Assembly: GCA_032153715.1 (NCBI GenBank)
Contig: JALDYR010000004.1
Coordinates: 1-64,000, forward strand
Source of the DNA: SEAL01 sp032153715
GTDB lineage: Bacteria > Patescibacteriota > Saccharimonadia > Saccharimonadales > Saccharimonadaceae
DNA length: 64,000 nt
Direction of reading: 5' to 3'
Within the stretch, counting starts at the first letter, position 1. Each line of letters begins with the position of its first letter. A model generated the notes under the pieces. That model was given only the letters and a program-made list of their open reading frames with translations, was not told the DNA's origin and made no database searches. Positions 44,459-52,490 of this stretch are shown in pieces. The translations under genes were made by a program, and so were the position numbers.

Positions 44459-44779
44459 CTATTTGTCTGACTTTTTCGCTTTGAGGGCGTTAAGCTTCTT
44501 CGCTTTTGCAGCAAGTTGCTCTTTGCGAGCTTCTGCGGCTTTCTTGCGAGCTTCGAAGCGATCAACACGACCTTCGGTGTCGATAATCTTCTCTTCACCA
44601 GTAAAGAACGGGTGAGAAGCTGATGAGATGTGGACTTTCACGAGTGGGTACTCGTTGCCATCTTCCCATTTAATAGTGTCTTTTGTCTGCGCGGTTGACT
44701 GTGTCAGAAACGCAAAACCGGCCACATCGTCGCTAAATACGACTGGGCGATAGGTTGTTGGGTGTATACTGCTTTTCAT
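44459..44779 (-). CDS. rpmE2: 50S ribosomal protein L31 type B
   Basis: 106 aa from ATG 44779 (MKSSIHPTTYRPVVFSD). WEDGNEYPLVKVHISSASHP is the L31 type B block, and no zinc CxxC is present, so this is the zinc-independent form. The C-terminal 30 residues are a long Ala/Lys-rich extension absent from E. coli YkgM. A minus-strand TACAAT (44794-44789) ends 9 nt before the ATG, indicating a leaderless mRNA. rpmE-prfA-prmC order is conserved in many bacteria. Confidence 0.93.
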   Translation of the reverse strand: MKSSIHPTTYRPVVFSDDVAGFAFLTQSTAQTKDTIKWEDGNEYPLVKVHISSASHPFFTGEEKIIDTEGRVDRFEARKKAAEARKEQLAAKAKKLNALKAKKSDK

Positions 44780-44891
44780 ATCTGAATTATTGTATCTGTT
44801 TTTGAATGAAATGTCAAAGGGTGGAGGGGTTTTGCTAGTTAAGAGTACTACTGTGTTGTCGTAAAAGTGCTTATGCTGTAAATTAGACATT

Positions 44892-45419
44892 ATGAACAAG
44901 TGGGCAAAACAAACAGGCTTTACAATTGTCGAACTGCTGATCGTCATCGTTGTGATCGGTATCTTGGCGGCAATTACTATCGTTGCATTTAACGGAGTAC
45001 AGCAGCGTGCTACGAATACGAAATATGTCAGTGTTGTCGGGCAGTACGCAAAGACGCTGTCTATATATGCCGCCGAAAAAGCAATTTATCCGGGCGTTAT
45101 CGCGGGAAGTGTCGCTAATAATTTGGCATGTCTTGACGGTACGATTACTTGCTGGAGTGGAGCTGACGCGACAAAATCCACGACCGTAAAGACGGAGCTG
45201 GCCTTGTATTCTACGTCGCTTCCGGCGACGCCGAACATGGCCTTTACTTACGCGACGCTTACTCCTGAGGCGGGCGGGTCATTTACTGGCTATTATATTA
45301 TTTATGTGATGCAAGGCTCAGGCATATGTCCGGCAATTGGCGGCTTGACGTACATTAACTCAAACGCCGTTAGTGGCGGTAAGAATTGCCGTATGGGGCT
45401 GCCGGATCCCGCTAGTTGA
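44892..45419 (+). CDS. Type IV pilin-like protein, copy 3
   Basis: 175 aa. MNKWAKQTG|FTIVELLIV gives the prepilin cleavage site. The helix continues to NGVQQRA. The variable domain includes cysteines in NLACLDGTITCWSG and SGICPAI plus a late KNCRMG. The first ~110 nt match copies 1, 4 and 5 closely. The upstream GTGCTTATGCTGTAAA resembles the region ahead of copy 4. TGTAAA (44877-44882) ends 9 nt before the ATG. It is divergent from rpmE. Confidence 0.85.
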   Translation: MNKWAKQTGFTIVELLIVIVVIGILAAITIVAFNGVQQRATNTKYVSVVGQYAKTLSIYAAEKAIYPGVIAGSVANNLACLDGTITCWSGADATKSTTVKTELALYSTSLPATPNMAFTYATLTPEAGGSFTGYYIIYVMQGSGICPAIGGLTYINSNAVSGGKNCRMGLPDPAS

Positions 45420-45472
45420 TTAATCACGCTCAATCTGTTATTTTATATGAGTAACAATTTTAACGACACAAC

Positions 45473-45506
45473 CCTCCGCAAGCTCCTGATATCTCAGGGC
45501 GGAAGG
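45473..45506 (+). promoter_or_regulatory. Hairpin in the rpsB leader
   Basis: CCTCCGC (45473-45479) pairs with GCGGAAGG (45499-45506, one bulged A), enclosing CCTGA/TCAGG (45485-45489 and 45494-45498). It lies just before the ribosome binding site AAGGAG. S2 often represses its own operon through a leader structure; this could be such a site. Confidence 0.4.
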
Positions 45507-45529
45507 TGAGGAACAAGGAGTTCAAAGTC

Positions 45530-46237
45530 ATGGCAGTAACTGTCGATATTAAAGCTTTGCTCGAAGCTGGTGTTCATTTTGGACACAAAACGAGCCGTTG
45601 GCACCCTAAAATGGCGCCATACATTCATAGCAAGCGCCAAGAGAGTCACATTATTGACCTCGTGAAGACCGTTGAAGGTCTTGAAGTAGCGCTTCCTTTC
45701 CTAACAAAGGTAGCCGCAAGTGGCAAGCAAGTCCTTTTTGTAGGCACAAAGAAGCAAGCTAAGGATGCTGTAAAGGCTGCTGCTGAAAAGTCAGGCCAGG
45801 CATTCGTAACTGAGCGTTGGATTGGCGGCATGCTAACAAACGTGGCAACCGTTACTCAGCAGCTTAAGAAGCTTCGCGATCTTGAAAAGCGAATGGCTGC
45901 CGGAGACCTTGAAAAGCGCTACAACAAGCTTGAAGTGCAGCGTTTCCAGGAAGAAATCGACGAACTTAATCTAAAGTACGGCGGTATTAAGAACCTAAAC
46001 GGCAAGCCAGGTGCAGTTGTTGTACTTGACGTCATTACTGACGCAAACGCAATCAAGGAAGCGAAAACACTTGGCGTACCTGTTGTTGGTGTCGTTGACA
46101 CAAACGCAGACCCAACTCTAGTCGATTACGTTATCCCAGGTAACGATGATGCGATTAAGGGTGTTCAACTACTACTTGATTACTTTGTTGCTGCTGTTGC
46201 TGAAGGCGCAGGTGCTGCTAAAAAAGAAGAGAAATAG
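45530..46237 (+). CDS. rpsB: 30S ribosomal protein S2
   Basis: 235 aa from ATG 45530 (MAVTVDIKALLEAGVHFGHK), supported by AACAAGGAG. An upstream in-frame start is unlikely because it would include the leader hairpin. HFGHKTSRWHPKM and FVTERWIGGMLTN are S2 signatures. tsf follows after 14 nt as in most bacteria. Confidence 0.96.
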   Translation: MAVTVDIKALLEAGVHFGHKTSRWHPKMAPYIHSKRQESHIIDLVKTVEGLEVALPFLTKVAASGKQVLFVGTKKQAKDAVKAAAEKSGQAFVTERWIGGMLTNVATVTQQLKKLRDLEKRMAAGDLEKRYNKLEVQRFQEEIDELNLKYGGIKNLNGKPGAVVVLDVITDANAIKEAKTLGVPVVGVVDTNADPTLVDYVIPGNDDAIKGVQLLLDYFVAAVAEGAGAAKKEEK

Positions 46238-46251
46238 GGAGGCGAATTACA

Positions 46252-46848
46252 ATGAGCGTATCTATTGAAGATATTAAGAAACTCAAAGAATTAACTGGTG
46301 TTGGTCTTGGCGATGCCAAGGGGGCACTTGTAGAAGCTGACGGTGATTTTGATAAAGCACTTGAAGCAATGCGCAAAAAGGGTCTGACGAAGGCTGAGAA
46401 AAAAGGTGATCGCGAAGCTCGTGAAGGTCTGATCGATAGCTATGTTCACAGTGGTCGTATCGGTGTTGTTGTCGAAGTAAACTGCGAAACCGACTTTGTC
46501 GCTCGCCTTGATTCCTTCAAGGAAGTAGCGCACGAAGTTGCACTGCAGATTGCAGCGATGAGCCCGGTCTACGTCACTGAAGCTGACATTCCTGCAGAGG
46601 AAGAGGCTCGTGTTCGTGCCGAAGCTGAAGAGCGTGTGGCTGCCGAAGGCAAGCCTGCTGAAATCGCGGCAAAGATCGTTGATGGTCAAGTAAAGAAGCA
46701 CTTTGCAGAAAAGGTGCTCTACACTCAGACATTCATCAAGGACGAAAAGCTTACCGTTGGTGATTTCATTAAAGAAAACATCGCAAAGCACGGTGAAAAC
46801 ATCGTGGTTCGCCAGTTCAAGCGTATTGAGCTTGGCGTAAACGAATAG
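46252..46848 (+). CDS. tsf: Elongation factor Ts
   Basis: 198 aa guanine nucleotide exchange factor for EF-Tu. IKKLKELTGVGLGDAKGAL is the N-terminal UBA-like domain, and VEVNCETDFVARLDSFKEV the core signature. At 198 aa it is shorter than E. coli EF-Ts (283 aa) and has one core repeat, as in Thermus-like forms. pyrH, normally next, is absent. Confidence 0.95.
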   Translation: MSVSIEDIKKLKELTGVGLGDAKGALVEADGDFDKALEAMRKKGLTKAEKKGDREAREGLIDSYVHSGRIGVVVEVNCETDFVARLDSFKEVAHEVALQIAAMSPVYVTEADIPAEEEARVRAEAEERVAAEGKPAEIAAKIVDGQVKKHFAEKVLYTQTFIKDEKLTVGDFIKENIAKHGENIVVRQFKRIELGVNE

Positions 46849-46866
46849 ATCAATTCCGTTGATTGC

Positions 46867-46900
46867 AAAAAACCGGTCGCGTCCTGCGGTCGGTTTTTTA
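46867..46900 (+). terminator. Terminator of rpsB-tsf
   Basis: AAAAAACCGGTCGC pairs with GCGGTCGGTTTTTT around GTCCT, with small internal mismatches. Confidence 0.88.
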
Positions 46901-46929
46901 GTTGGCGCGCAACGTATATAGCCGTATTA

Positions 46930-46958
46930 TTGACATTATATAAAGCTTATGCTATTAT
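46930..46958 (+). promoter_or_regulatory. Consensus promoter of the DPF-repeat operon
   Basis: TTGACA (46930-46935), 17-nt spacer, TATTAT (46953-46958). It shares TATGCTATTATG with the KGG-gene promoter at 5612. Confidence 0.78.
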
Positions 46959-46996
46959 GTGGATAGTAAACCTAGTGTAAACAAAAAAATATACAT

Positions 46997-47521
46997 ATGA
47001 ACCCAAACAACTTCCCGTCACACAATCAAGATCCATTTGCTCCCGCGCAAGAAGCAGTACCTGTTGCTATTGAAGTCGGCGAGAAAAAACCAGGCCTCAT
47101 GCAACGTATTCGTAACAAGCTTTCAGGTAGCGCTGTCGGCAATGCTGTCGCTTTACAGCCAGCGGTAGAGAATGACCCAAATGATCCATTTGCTCCCGCT
47201 CCTGGATTTGCAGAGAACGCTGCAAGCATTGATGCAACCTTGAATACTCAATTGCAGTCATTGGCTGAACAGCGGCAGGATGCGAGCATCGCCGAGCATC
47301 AGCAAGTTGCTAGCGGCGAAGTGAGCGGCTACCAGATGCAAAATCATCTAGAAAACTTAGTAAATGCTGCAGTGACAAAAGCTGATTATGACACTGCTCA
47401 ATACGCAAATGCAGCCGCACAGGCACGTGCTCAAGAAGCTACACCGGTGCCAACTGACATCGATCCGTTTAGCGAAGCTGGGGTGCAGAAAAACGCCCAA
47501 GACCCATTTGCCCGTAGCTAG
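46997..47521 (+). CDS. Disordered protein with repeated DPF motifs, function unknown
   Basis: 174 aa, low complexity, Ala/Gln-rich. Four DPF tripeptides occur at residues 12, 63, 156 and 169, two in the form QDPFAPA/NDPFAPA; at DNA level GATCCATTTGCTCCCGC is identical in the first two. A basic patch (LMQRIRNKLSG, residues 34-44) could form an amphipathic helix. No domain recognised, no signal peptide. The next gene follows after 9 nt. It may be a linear-motif scaffold for a cytosolic partner. No clear ribosome binding site is present. Confidence 0.6.
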   Translation: MNPNNFPSHNQDPFAPAQEAVPVAIEVGEKKPGLMQRIRNKLSGSAVGNAVALQPAVENDPNDPFAPAPGFAENAASIDATLNTQLQSLAEQRQDASIAEHQQVASGEVSGYQMQNHLENLVNAAVTKADYDTAQYANAAAQARAQEATPVPTDIDPFSEAGVQKNAQDPFARS

Positions 47522-47530
47522 TAGTTAGTT

Positions 47531-48286
47531 ATGAATAAAGAGCCATCTCGTCGCATTATTGATCGCAATCAGGCGCATGCCGCTGCGATTGGCGGCGAGA
47601 TGGCTCGTCGAGTTATTGCGGCTGAAGCGGCGCTTGGCGCTACTATTAAAGCCGATAATATCGACGGTCGCATTGATGCTGCTGAGCAGGCCGCTGCCGA
47701 TGGCTATCTCAAGAATCCAGCCAGCAATAGGGACGGTCAAGAGATTGTTCGCCAATTTACAAAGGATATTGATGTCTACTTGGCGTCGCGGCTACATAGT
47801 GCTGAGGTAAAGGCCGGGACAGTAGCTGTTAACGAGGAAGCTGGTATCACCCCGGGCGTGGCTCGATCGGTTGAGCAGGCAATGGGAGTTGCTAGTGGCA
47901 TGATGGTAAGTGATATTTATCGTATAAGCCATGACGCTCACACGAATACCGCACTGGCTAGCCGAGATCTGAAAGGTCCGTCACGGATTGAATTGTCGCC
48001 TGGTACAACTGACGCACGCACGCTTGCTGTCTTTGGCAGCGACCCGGAAGGCGTCAAGGCTAAGGCCTTGATATTCGAAATGCTTGGCGTCACGCAGGAT
48101 GACATTAAAGATTCATTTCCCATTGATTTTGGAATATCAAGAGACGGTCAGTTTAGTGTCGAGCATTACCGGGTGTCAACGGAGATTGAGGGAATTGAAC
48201 TCGAAACTCACGAATGGGCCGGGCAGCCGGGCGTGCGTGATGAGGTATTCACCGAGCTGGTCTTGAAAAAAGCAGAGACCTTGTAG
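47531..48286 (+). CDS. Protein of unknown function, partner of the DPF-repeat protein
   Basis: 251 aa, family not recognised. The N-terminal ~130 residues are helical and Ala-rich (AAAIGGEMARRVIAAEAALG). The C-terminal part is alpha/beta (RTLAVFGSDPEGVKAKALIF, then ISRDGQFSVEHYRVSTEIEG). No transmembrane segment or catalytic motif is evident. It is cotranscribed with the DPF-repeat gene. It shows no obvious similarity to the other large unknown protein at 54336-55265. Confidence 0.6.
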   Translation: MNKEPSRRIIDRNQAHAAAIGGEMARRVIAAEAALGATIKADNIDGRIDAAEQAAADGYLKNPASNRDGQEIVRQFTKDIDVYLASRLHSAEVKAGTVAVNEEAGITPGVARSVEQAMGVASGMMVSDIYRISHDAHTNTALASRDLKGPSRIELSPGTTDARTLAVFGSDPEGVKAKALIFEMLGVTQDDIKDSFPIDFGISRDGQFSVEHYRVSTEIEGIELETHEWAGQPGVRDEVFTELVLKKAETL

Positions 48287-48385
48287 AGTCCTCTGTGATG
48301 AAAATAAACCGCTACGTTTGTAGGGGTTATTTTACGTGCGATCGCTTCGTAATTGCTTATGCTCGTGATAAAGTGGTAGAAAGAT

Positions 48386-48916
48386 ATGAAAACGTGGGCA
48401 AAACAAACAGGATTTACGATTGTGGAACTCTTGATCGTCATTGTGGTGATCGGCATTTTAGCGGCCATCACGATCGTGGCGTTTAATGGGGTTCAGACGA
48501 GAGCGCAGCTGTCAAAAATTAGCTCTGACACGCAGTTATTGACTCGCGCTATTATGGCGGCTCGAACGACCGAGGGTAAGACGTTTTATGGGGTAACCGG
48601 TAATACGCACACTGGTGGCAACTGTATTTATAAAGCTTCCGACACGGACTTTGCCGCTCTCGACAAGACAACTGATCCATGTTGGGTAACGTATAAAAAC
48701 ACACTGACAATTCTTTACAATAAGGGCGGCGTTGACGTACGTAATATTGTTGATCCGTGGGGGCGACCGTACTACATTGACGAAAATGAAGGTGAAAGCG
48801 TAGGGTCACCATGCAATAAGGATAAGATTGCCGTTTTTGCACGGCCTCATGTCTATAACCTACAGGCAGCCCTGACAAGCCCATTCTATGTCAGTAATAG
48901 CCTAAACGGCTGCTAA
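48386..48916 (+). CDS. Type IV pilin-like protein, copy 4
   Basis: 176 aa. MKTWAKQTG|FTIVELLIV is the prepilin site. The variable domain holds NCIYKAS, DPCWVTY, GSPCNKD and NGC, so two disulfides are possible. The phrase NIVDPWGRPYYIDENEGE resembles type II secretion pseudopilin (GspG-like) sequences, suggesting a pseudopilin-like fold. Copy 5 begins 13 nt after its stop, forming the only tandem pair in the window. Confidence 0.85.
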   Translation: MKTWAKQTGFTIVELLIVIVVIGILAAITIVAFNGVQTRAQLSKISSDTQLLTRAIMAARTTEGKTFYGVTGNTHTGGNCIYKASDTDFAALDKTTDPCWVTYKNTLTILYNKGGVDVRNIVDPWGRPYYIDENEGESVGSPCNKDKIAVFARPHVYNLQAALTSPFYVSNSLNGC

Positions 48917-48929
48917 GCACGAAGATAAT

Positions 48930-49472
48930 ATGAAAAAGTGGGCAAAACAAACAGGATTTACAATTGTTGAACTCTTGATTGTGATTGTTGTTATTGGTAT
49001 CTTGGCGGCGATTGTCATTGTTGCTTATAACGGCGTGCAGACCCGCGCGACGAATGGTTCGAAAATCAGCGAACTCAAAGCGTGGCAAAAGATTTTTGAA
49101 ACCTACCGTGCGCAAGTGGGCAATTATCCGGCGATGGCGGACGGCGGCTACTGCCTAGGCGATAACTTCCCAAGTGGCAGTGGCGGGGGAGGTGTTCCAC
49201 GATGTCGCGACTGGAACTATAGCGGCTCGAGCGGGTACCTGCAGAGCACGAACACTAGCTTGCTGACCGAGTTGGCTCAGGTGGCGACGTTGCCAACCTC
49301 GACCAAGCAGCCGGTTAACGGAACAGTGGGCCCGTACGCGGACTATACGGCGACGGCAATTGTTCTAACGACCGTAATTAAAGGTAGTGCAACGGAATGT
49401 CCGTCTGGCACGCTTTACGCGTGGGACGACGCTGCTGGGCGGCTGCTCTGCAAGGTTGTTTTGACTCGATAG
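48930..49472 (+). CDS. Type IV pilin-like protein, copy 5
   Basis: 180 aa. MKKWAKQTG|FTIVELLIV, then GILAAIVIVAYNGVQTRA. The variable domain includes GGYCLGDN, VPRCRDWN, TECPSG and LLCKVV cysteines, and a Gly/Ser loop. It follows copy 4 after 13 nt with no promoter between, so they are coexpressed. Their N-terminal DNA is nearly the same while the rest is unrelated. Confidence 0.85.
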   Translation: MKKWAKQTGFTIVELLIVIVVIGILAAIVIVAYNGVQTRATNGSKISELKAWQKIFETYRAQVGNYPAMADGGYCLGDNFPSGSGGGGVPRCRDWNYSGSSGYLQSTNTSLLTELAQVATLPTSTKQPVNGTVGPYADYTATAIVLTTVIKGSATECPSGTLYAWDDAAGRLLCKVVLTR

Positions 49473-49510
49473 CATGAAGCGGGTCAAAGGTTTGCTATAA
49501 TAGGGGTAAT

Positions 49511-50065
49511 ATGTTTGATACTGATACTTATGAACTGAAAATGACTGGTGCGCTTGAGCACTTCGAAGACGAACTAAAGAAGGTCCGTACTGGCCGCGCG
49601 CACCCAAGCATGCTTGATGGCATTAAAGTTGAAATGTACGGCACGATGATGCCACTTAACCAAGCGGCAAATATTACTGCACCAGAGCCACAAATGTTGC
49701 AGATCACGCCATTTGATCCAAGTAGTATCCAGCCAATTGCTGCTGCGATCCGCAACGATCAATCACTTGGTTTTAATCCGTCTGATGATGGTCGTATTGT
49801 GCGTGTGCCGGTGCCACCGCTAACGGAAGAGCGTCGTAAGTTACTTGTGAAGCAAACGGGCGAAAAGGTAGAGGAAGCTCGCATTGCACTACGCAACATT
49901 CGCCAGGATGCATTCAAAGATGCTAAGCGCAAAAAAGACACCAAAGAACTGAGCGAAGATGACGTTAAGGCAGTCGAGAAAGAAATCGACAAATTGATGG
50001 CGCAGTATCAGGAAAAGATCGAAGCGGCCTTTAAGGCGAAAGAGCAGGATATCCTAACAATCTAA
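49511..50065 (+). CDS. frr: Ribosome recycling factor
   Basis: 184 aa. ALEHFEDELKKVRTGRAHPS and VRVPVPPLTEERRKLLVKQ are RRF signatures. It splits post-termination ribosomes with EF-G. TGCTATAAT (TATAAT 49496-49501) ends 9 nt before the ATG, indicating a leaderless mRNA. The next gene starts on its stop codon (TAATG). Confidence 0.96.
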   Translation: MFDTDTYELKMTGALEHFEDELKKVRTGRAHPSMLDGIKVEMYGTMMPLNQAANITAPEPQMLQITPFDPSSIQPIAAAIRNDQSLGFNPSDDGRIVRVPVPPLTEERRKLLVKQTGEKVEEARIALRNIRQDAFKDAKRKKDTKELSEDDVKAVEKEIDKLMAQYQEKIEAAFKAKEQDILTI

Positions 50066-50454
50066 TGAGGATTGTTGAGCGTGTGGTGGCGACGGGGCTG
50101 CCACTTGATCAAGTCATTGTTATCGGTTCAGGAATTCTTGATGCATTACATCTGCGCGAGGCGCGTGATATTGACTTGGTTGTGACACCAGGGCTGTTCC
50201 AATTGTTAAAGCAGTCAGGTGATTATTCGCACGAGGTACGGCATGACGAGGACGTACTGGAGCGAAACGATCAGGAGATATGGACCAGTTGGGATGGGTG
50301 CGACTTTGAGGCTCTATTAAGCGACGGCACGGTGATTGATGGGGTGCAGTTTGCGCATCCGCAGTTTGTCTTGGACTGGAAGCAGCGAAATGGTCGCGAT
50401 AAAGACGCACGCGACATTCAACTACTTGAAAAATACTTACGTTCTGGTAGCTAA
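50065..50454 (+). CDS. Nucleotidyltransferase-fold protein
   Basis: 129 aa. VIVIGSGILDALHLREARDI continuing into DLVV has the GS(x)~10DxD pattern of the polymerase-beta-type nucleotidyltransferase fold. The third carboxylate may be in CDFEALLSDG. The end KDARDIQLLEKYL resembles small AbiEii- or MNT-like proteins. It could be a tRNA- or protein-modifying enzyme or a degenerate member. It overlaps frr by one base and occupies the place where uppS and cdsA normally stand. Confidence 0.6.
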   Translation: MRIVERVVATGLPLDQVIVIGSGILDALHLREARDIDLVVTPGLFQLLKQSGDYSHEVRHDEDVLERNDQEIWTSWDGCDFEALLSDGTVIDGVQFAHPQFVLDWKQRNGRDKDARDIQLLEKYLRSGS

Positions 50455-50514
50455 AATATAACCGCCAATGTATACTGGTAACAGTTATATATAGACCGAT
50501 ATTCTGGAGGATAC

Positions 50515-51663
50515 ATGGAGTTACTTTTTGGCATAATCGTTGGGCTAGCGATCCTGGTATTTTTAGTCGTTATTCATGAGCTTGGCCATGCGATCGTTGC
50601 ACGGCGCAATGGAGTTGTCGTGGAAGAATTCGGCATCGGTTTTCCGCCAAAGGCATGGGGCAAAAAGCTTAAAAATGGTGTGCTATTAACGATTAATTAT
50701 CTGCCACTTGGTGGGTTTGTAAAATTGCAGGGTGAGCACGACGCGGCAACCGGCAAGGGCGATTACGGGGCGGCAACGTTCTGGCAGAAGACTAAGATTC
50801 TGCTTGCTGGCGTCGCGATTAACTGGATAGCAGCAGTTGTCTTGCTATCTATTCTCGCGGTGACAGGTTTGCCAAAGGTTATTCCGAATCAATTTAGCGT
50901 TGCTGGCGATACTGCCGTAGTGCAGCAGCCAGTGAAATTGGCACATATTGAAGACGGATCGGCTGCAAATAAGGCAGGCTTGAAACGCGGCGACACGGTT
51001 GTTCGTTTCGCGGGTCAGTCAATTACGACACCAGCGGCATTGACCGAGGCCGCCAAAGAGAATAAGGGCAAAACTGTCGAGGTGATTTATACACGAGACG
51101 GTAGCGAGCAACGCACTTCGGTGGCGCTTCGTGCTGATAATCGTGATCAAAAAGGCTATCTCGGCGTGACGCCGTCGCAGCTAGAAATGATTCGAGCAAC
51201 CTGGTCGGCCCCTGTTGTTGGACTTGTTACGAGTGCTCAGCTGACCCTCGAAACGTTCAAGGGGCTGGGGACGCTAGTTGGCAATCTGTTTAACGGACTT
51301 GCGTCACAGCTGAGCGGTGATCAGGCGGTTCGCGAACAGGGAAGTAAAGAGATCGGCGCGGCCGGTGACAGTGTGGCTGGCCCGATTGGTATTTTGGGTG
51401 TGATTTTCCCGGCAGCACAGCAAGCCGGACTGACGCAGCTTGTTCTGTTGACTGCGATTATCTCGCTGACACTTGCAGTTATGAATGTCTTGCCGATTCC
51501 AGCACTTGACGGTGGCCGATGGTTTACAATGGCGGCATTCCGCCTGCTTAAGAAAGAGTTAACCCAGGAGCGGGAAGAGAAAATTCAGACCGTTGGATTT
51601 CTAGCATTAATGGCGCTTGTCGTCGTGGTAACTTTCGCAGATGTCAGCAAACTCTTCCGATAA
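50515..51663 (+). CDS. rseP: Site-2 metalloprotease RseP (M50 family)
   Basis: 382 aa intramembrane protease. VVIHELGHAIVARRNGV is the HExxH zinc site in the first helix, a PDZ domain lies at about residues 135-205 (GSAANKAGLKRGDTVVRFAG), and NVLPIPALDGGRW is the LDG motif of the last helices. It would cleave anti-sigma factors or signal-peptide remnants. Ribosome binding site TGGAGGA. It overlaps the CPBP gene by 23 nt. Confidence 0.95.
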   Translation: MELLFGIIVGLAILVFLVVIHELGHAIVARRNGVVVEEFGIGFPPKAWGKKLKNGVLLTINYLPLGGFVKLQGEHDAATGKGDYGAATFWQKTKILLAGVAINWIAAVVLLSILAVTGLPKVIPNQFSVAGDTAVVQQPVKLAHIEDGSAANKAGLKRGDTVVRFAGQSITTPAALTEAAKENKGKTVEVIYTRDGSEQRTSVALRADNRDQKGYLGVTPSQLEMIRATWSAPVVGLVTSAQLTLETFKGLGTLVGNLFNGLASQLSGDQAVREQGSKEIGAAGDSVAGPIGILGVIFPAAQQAGLTQLVLLTAIISLTLAVMNVLPIPALDGGRWFTMAAFRLLKKELTQEREEKIQTVGFLALMALVVVVTFADVSKLFR

Positions 51664-52483
51664 CGATACCCCGCAGCCGGATTTTGTCGCGTCTGTAAAA
51701 AAAGCACACGGAACACGCAAGAAGAAAGTCGATAGCCTGAAGCCGAAACGACAATATCGCTGGAGTATGCTGCTTGTTGTTCCAGCGTGGGTGCTGATTG
51801 CATTTATCGCGGCGCAGGCAATCCTGGCTGCGGTCTTGTGGGTACTAAAGGCGTTTGGTATTTCACTACTGACGTTAGCGAGCCAAACGGTCATTGAAAC
51901 GACGCTTGCAGCACTGGTCTACCTTTTAGCATTTGCCATTACATTCGGCGTACCGTACCTGGTCAGGAAGCGAAAAGTGAGCCTTGCGGCTCTTGGGATT
52001 GATCGACTGCCAAGCTGGACGGATATTGGTTTGGCGCCACTTGGATTCATCGCGTATGCGCTACTGACGGCAGCTTTGCTGTATATTGCAACGACGTACA
52101 TCCCAGGCTTTCCGGTAGATCAAGTGCAGGAGGTGGGATTTAAGTCGCTGACAAACCGGACGGAAATGTTGCTGGCATTTGCAACTCTTGTGGTTGTAGC
52201 GCCAATTGCCGAAGAAGTGCTGTTTCGAGGGTACCTGTATGGTAAACTGCGTAAATACACCCCGCTCATTCCATCGATCCTGGTAACGAGTTTGTTATTT
52301 GGCGCGGTGCATATGCAGTGGAATGTTGGGCTCGATACTTTCGCGCTCAGTATTGTCCTGTGTTGTTTGCGTGAGGTGAGTGGAAGTATTTGGGCTGGCG
52401 TGTTGCTGCATATGGCCAAGAACGCCGTTGCCTTTTATTTGTTATTTATCAGCCCTGTTATGATGCCGGGACTTGGAAGTTAG
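51641..52483 (+). CDS. CPBP-family intramembrane metalloprotease
   Basis: 280 aa with about seven transmembrane helices. APIAEEVLFRGYLYGKLRKY is motif 1 (EExxxR), LLFGAVHMQWN motif 2 (FxxxH), and the late H in LLHMAKNAVAF motif 3. This family includes CAAX prenyl proteases and bacteriocin-immunity proteins; the bacterial substrate is unknown. A cytosolic basic N-terminus of about 40 residues precedes the first helix. It sits between rseP and proS in one operon. Confidence 0.9.
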   Translation: MSANSSDNDTPQPDFVASVKKAHGTRKKKVDSLKPKRQYRWSMLLVVPAWVLIAFIAAQAILAAVLWVLKAFGISLLTLASQTVIETTLAALVYLLAFAITFGVPYLVRKRKVSLAALGIDRLPSWTDIGLAPLGFIAYALLTAALLYIATTYIPGFPVDQVQEVGFKSLTNRTEMLLAFATLVVVAPIAEEVLFRGYLYGKLRKYTPLIPSILVTSLLFGAVHMQWNVGLDTFALSIVLCCLREVSGSIWAGVLLHMAKNAVAFYLLFISPVMMPGLGS

Positions 52484-52490
52484 GAGAATT

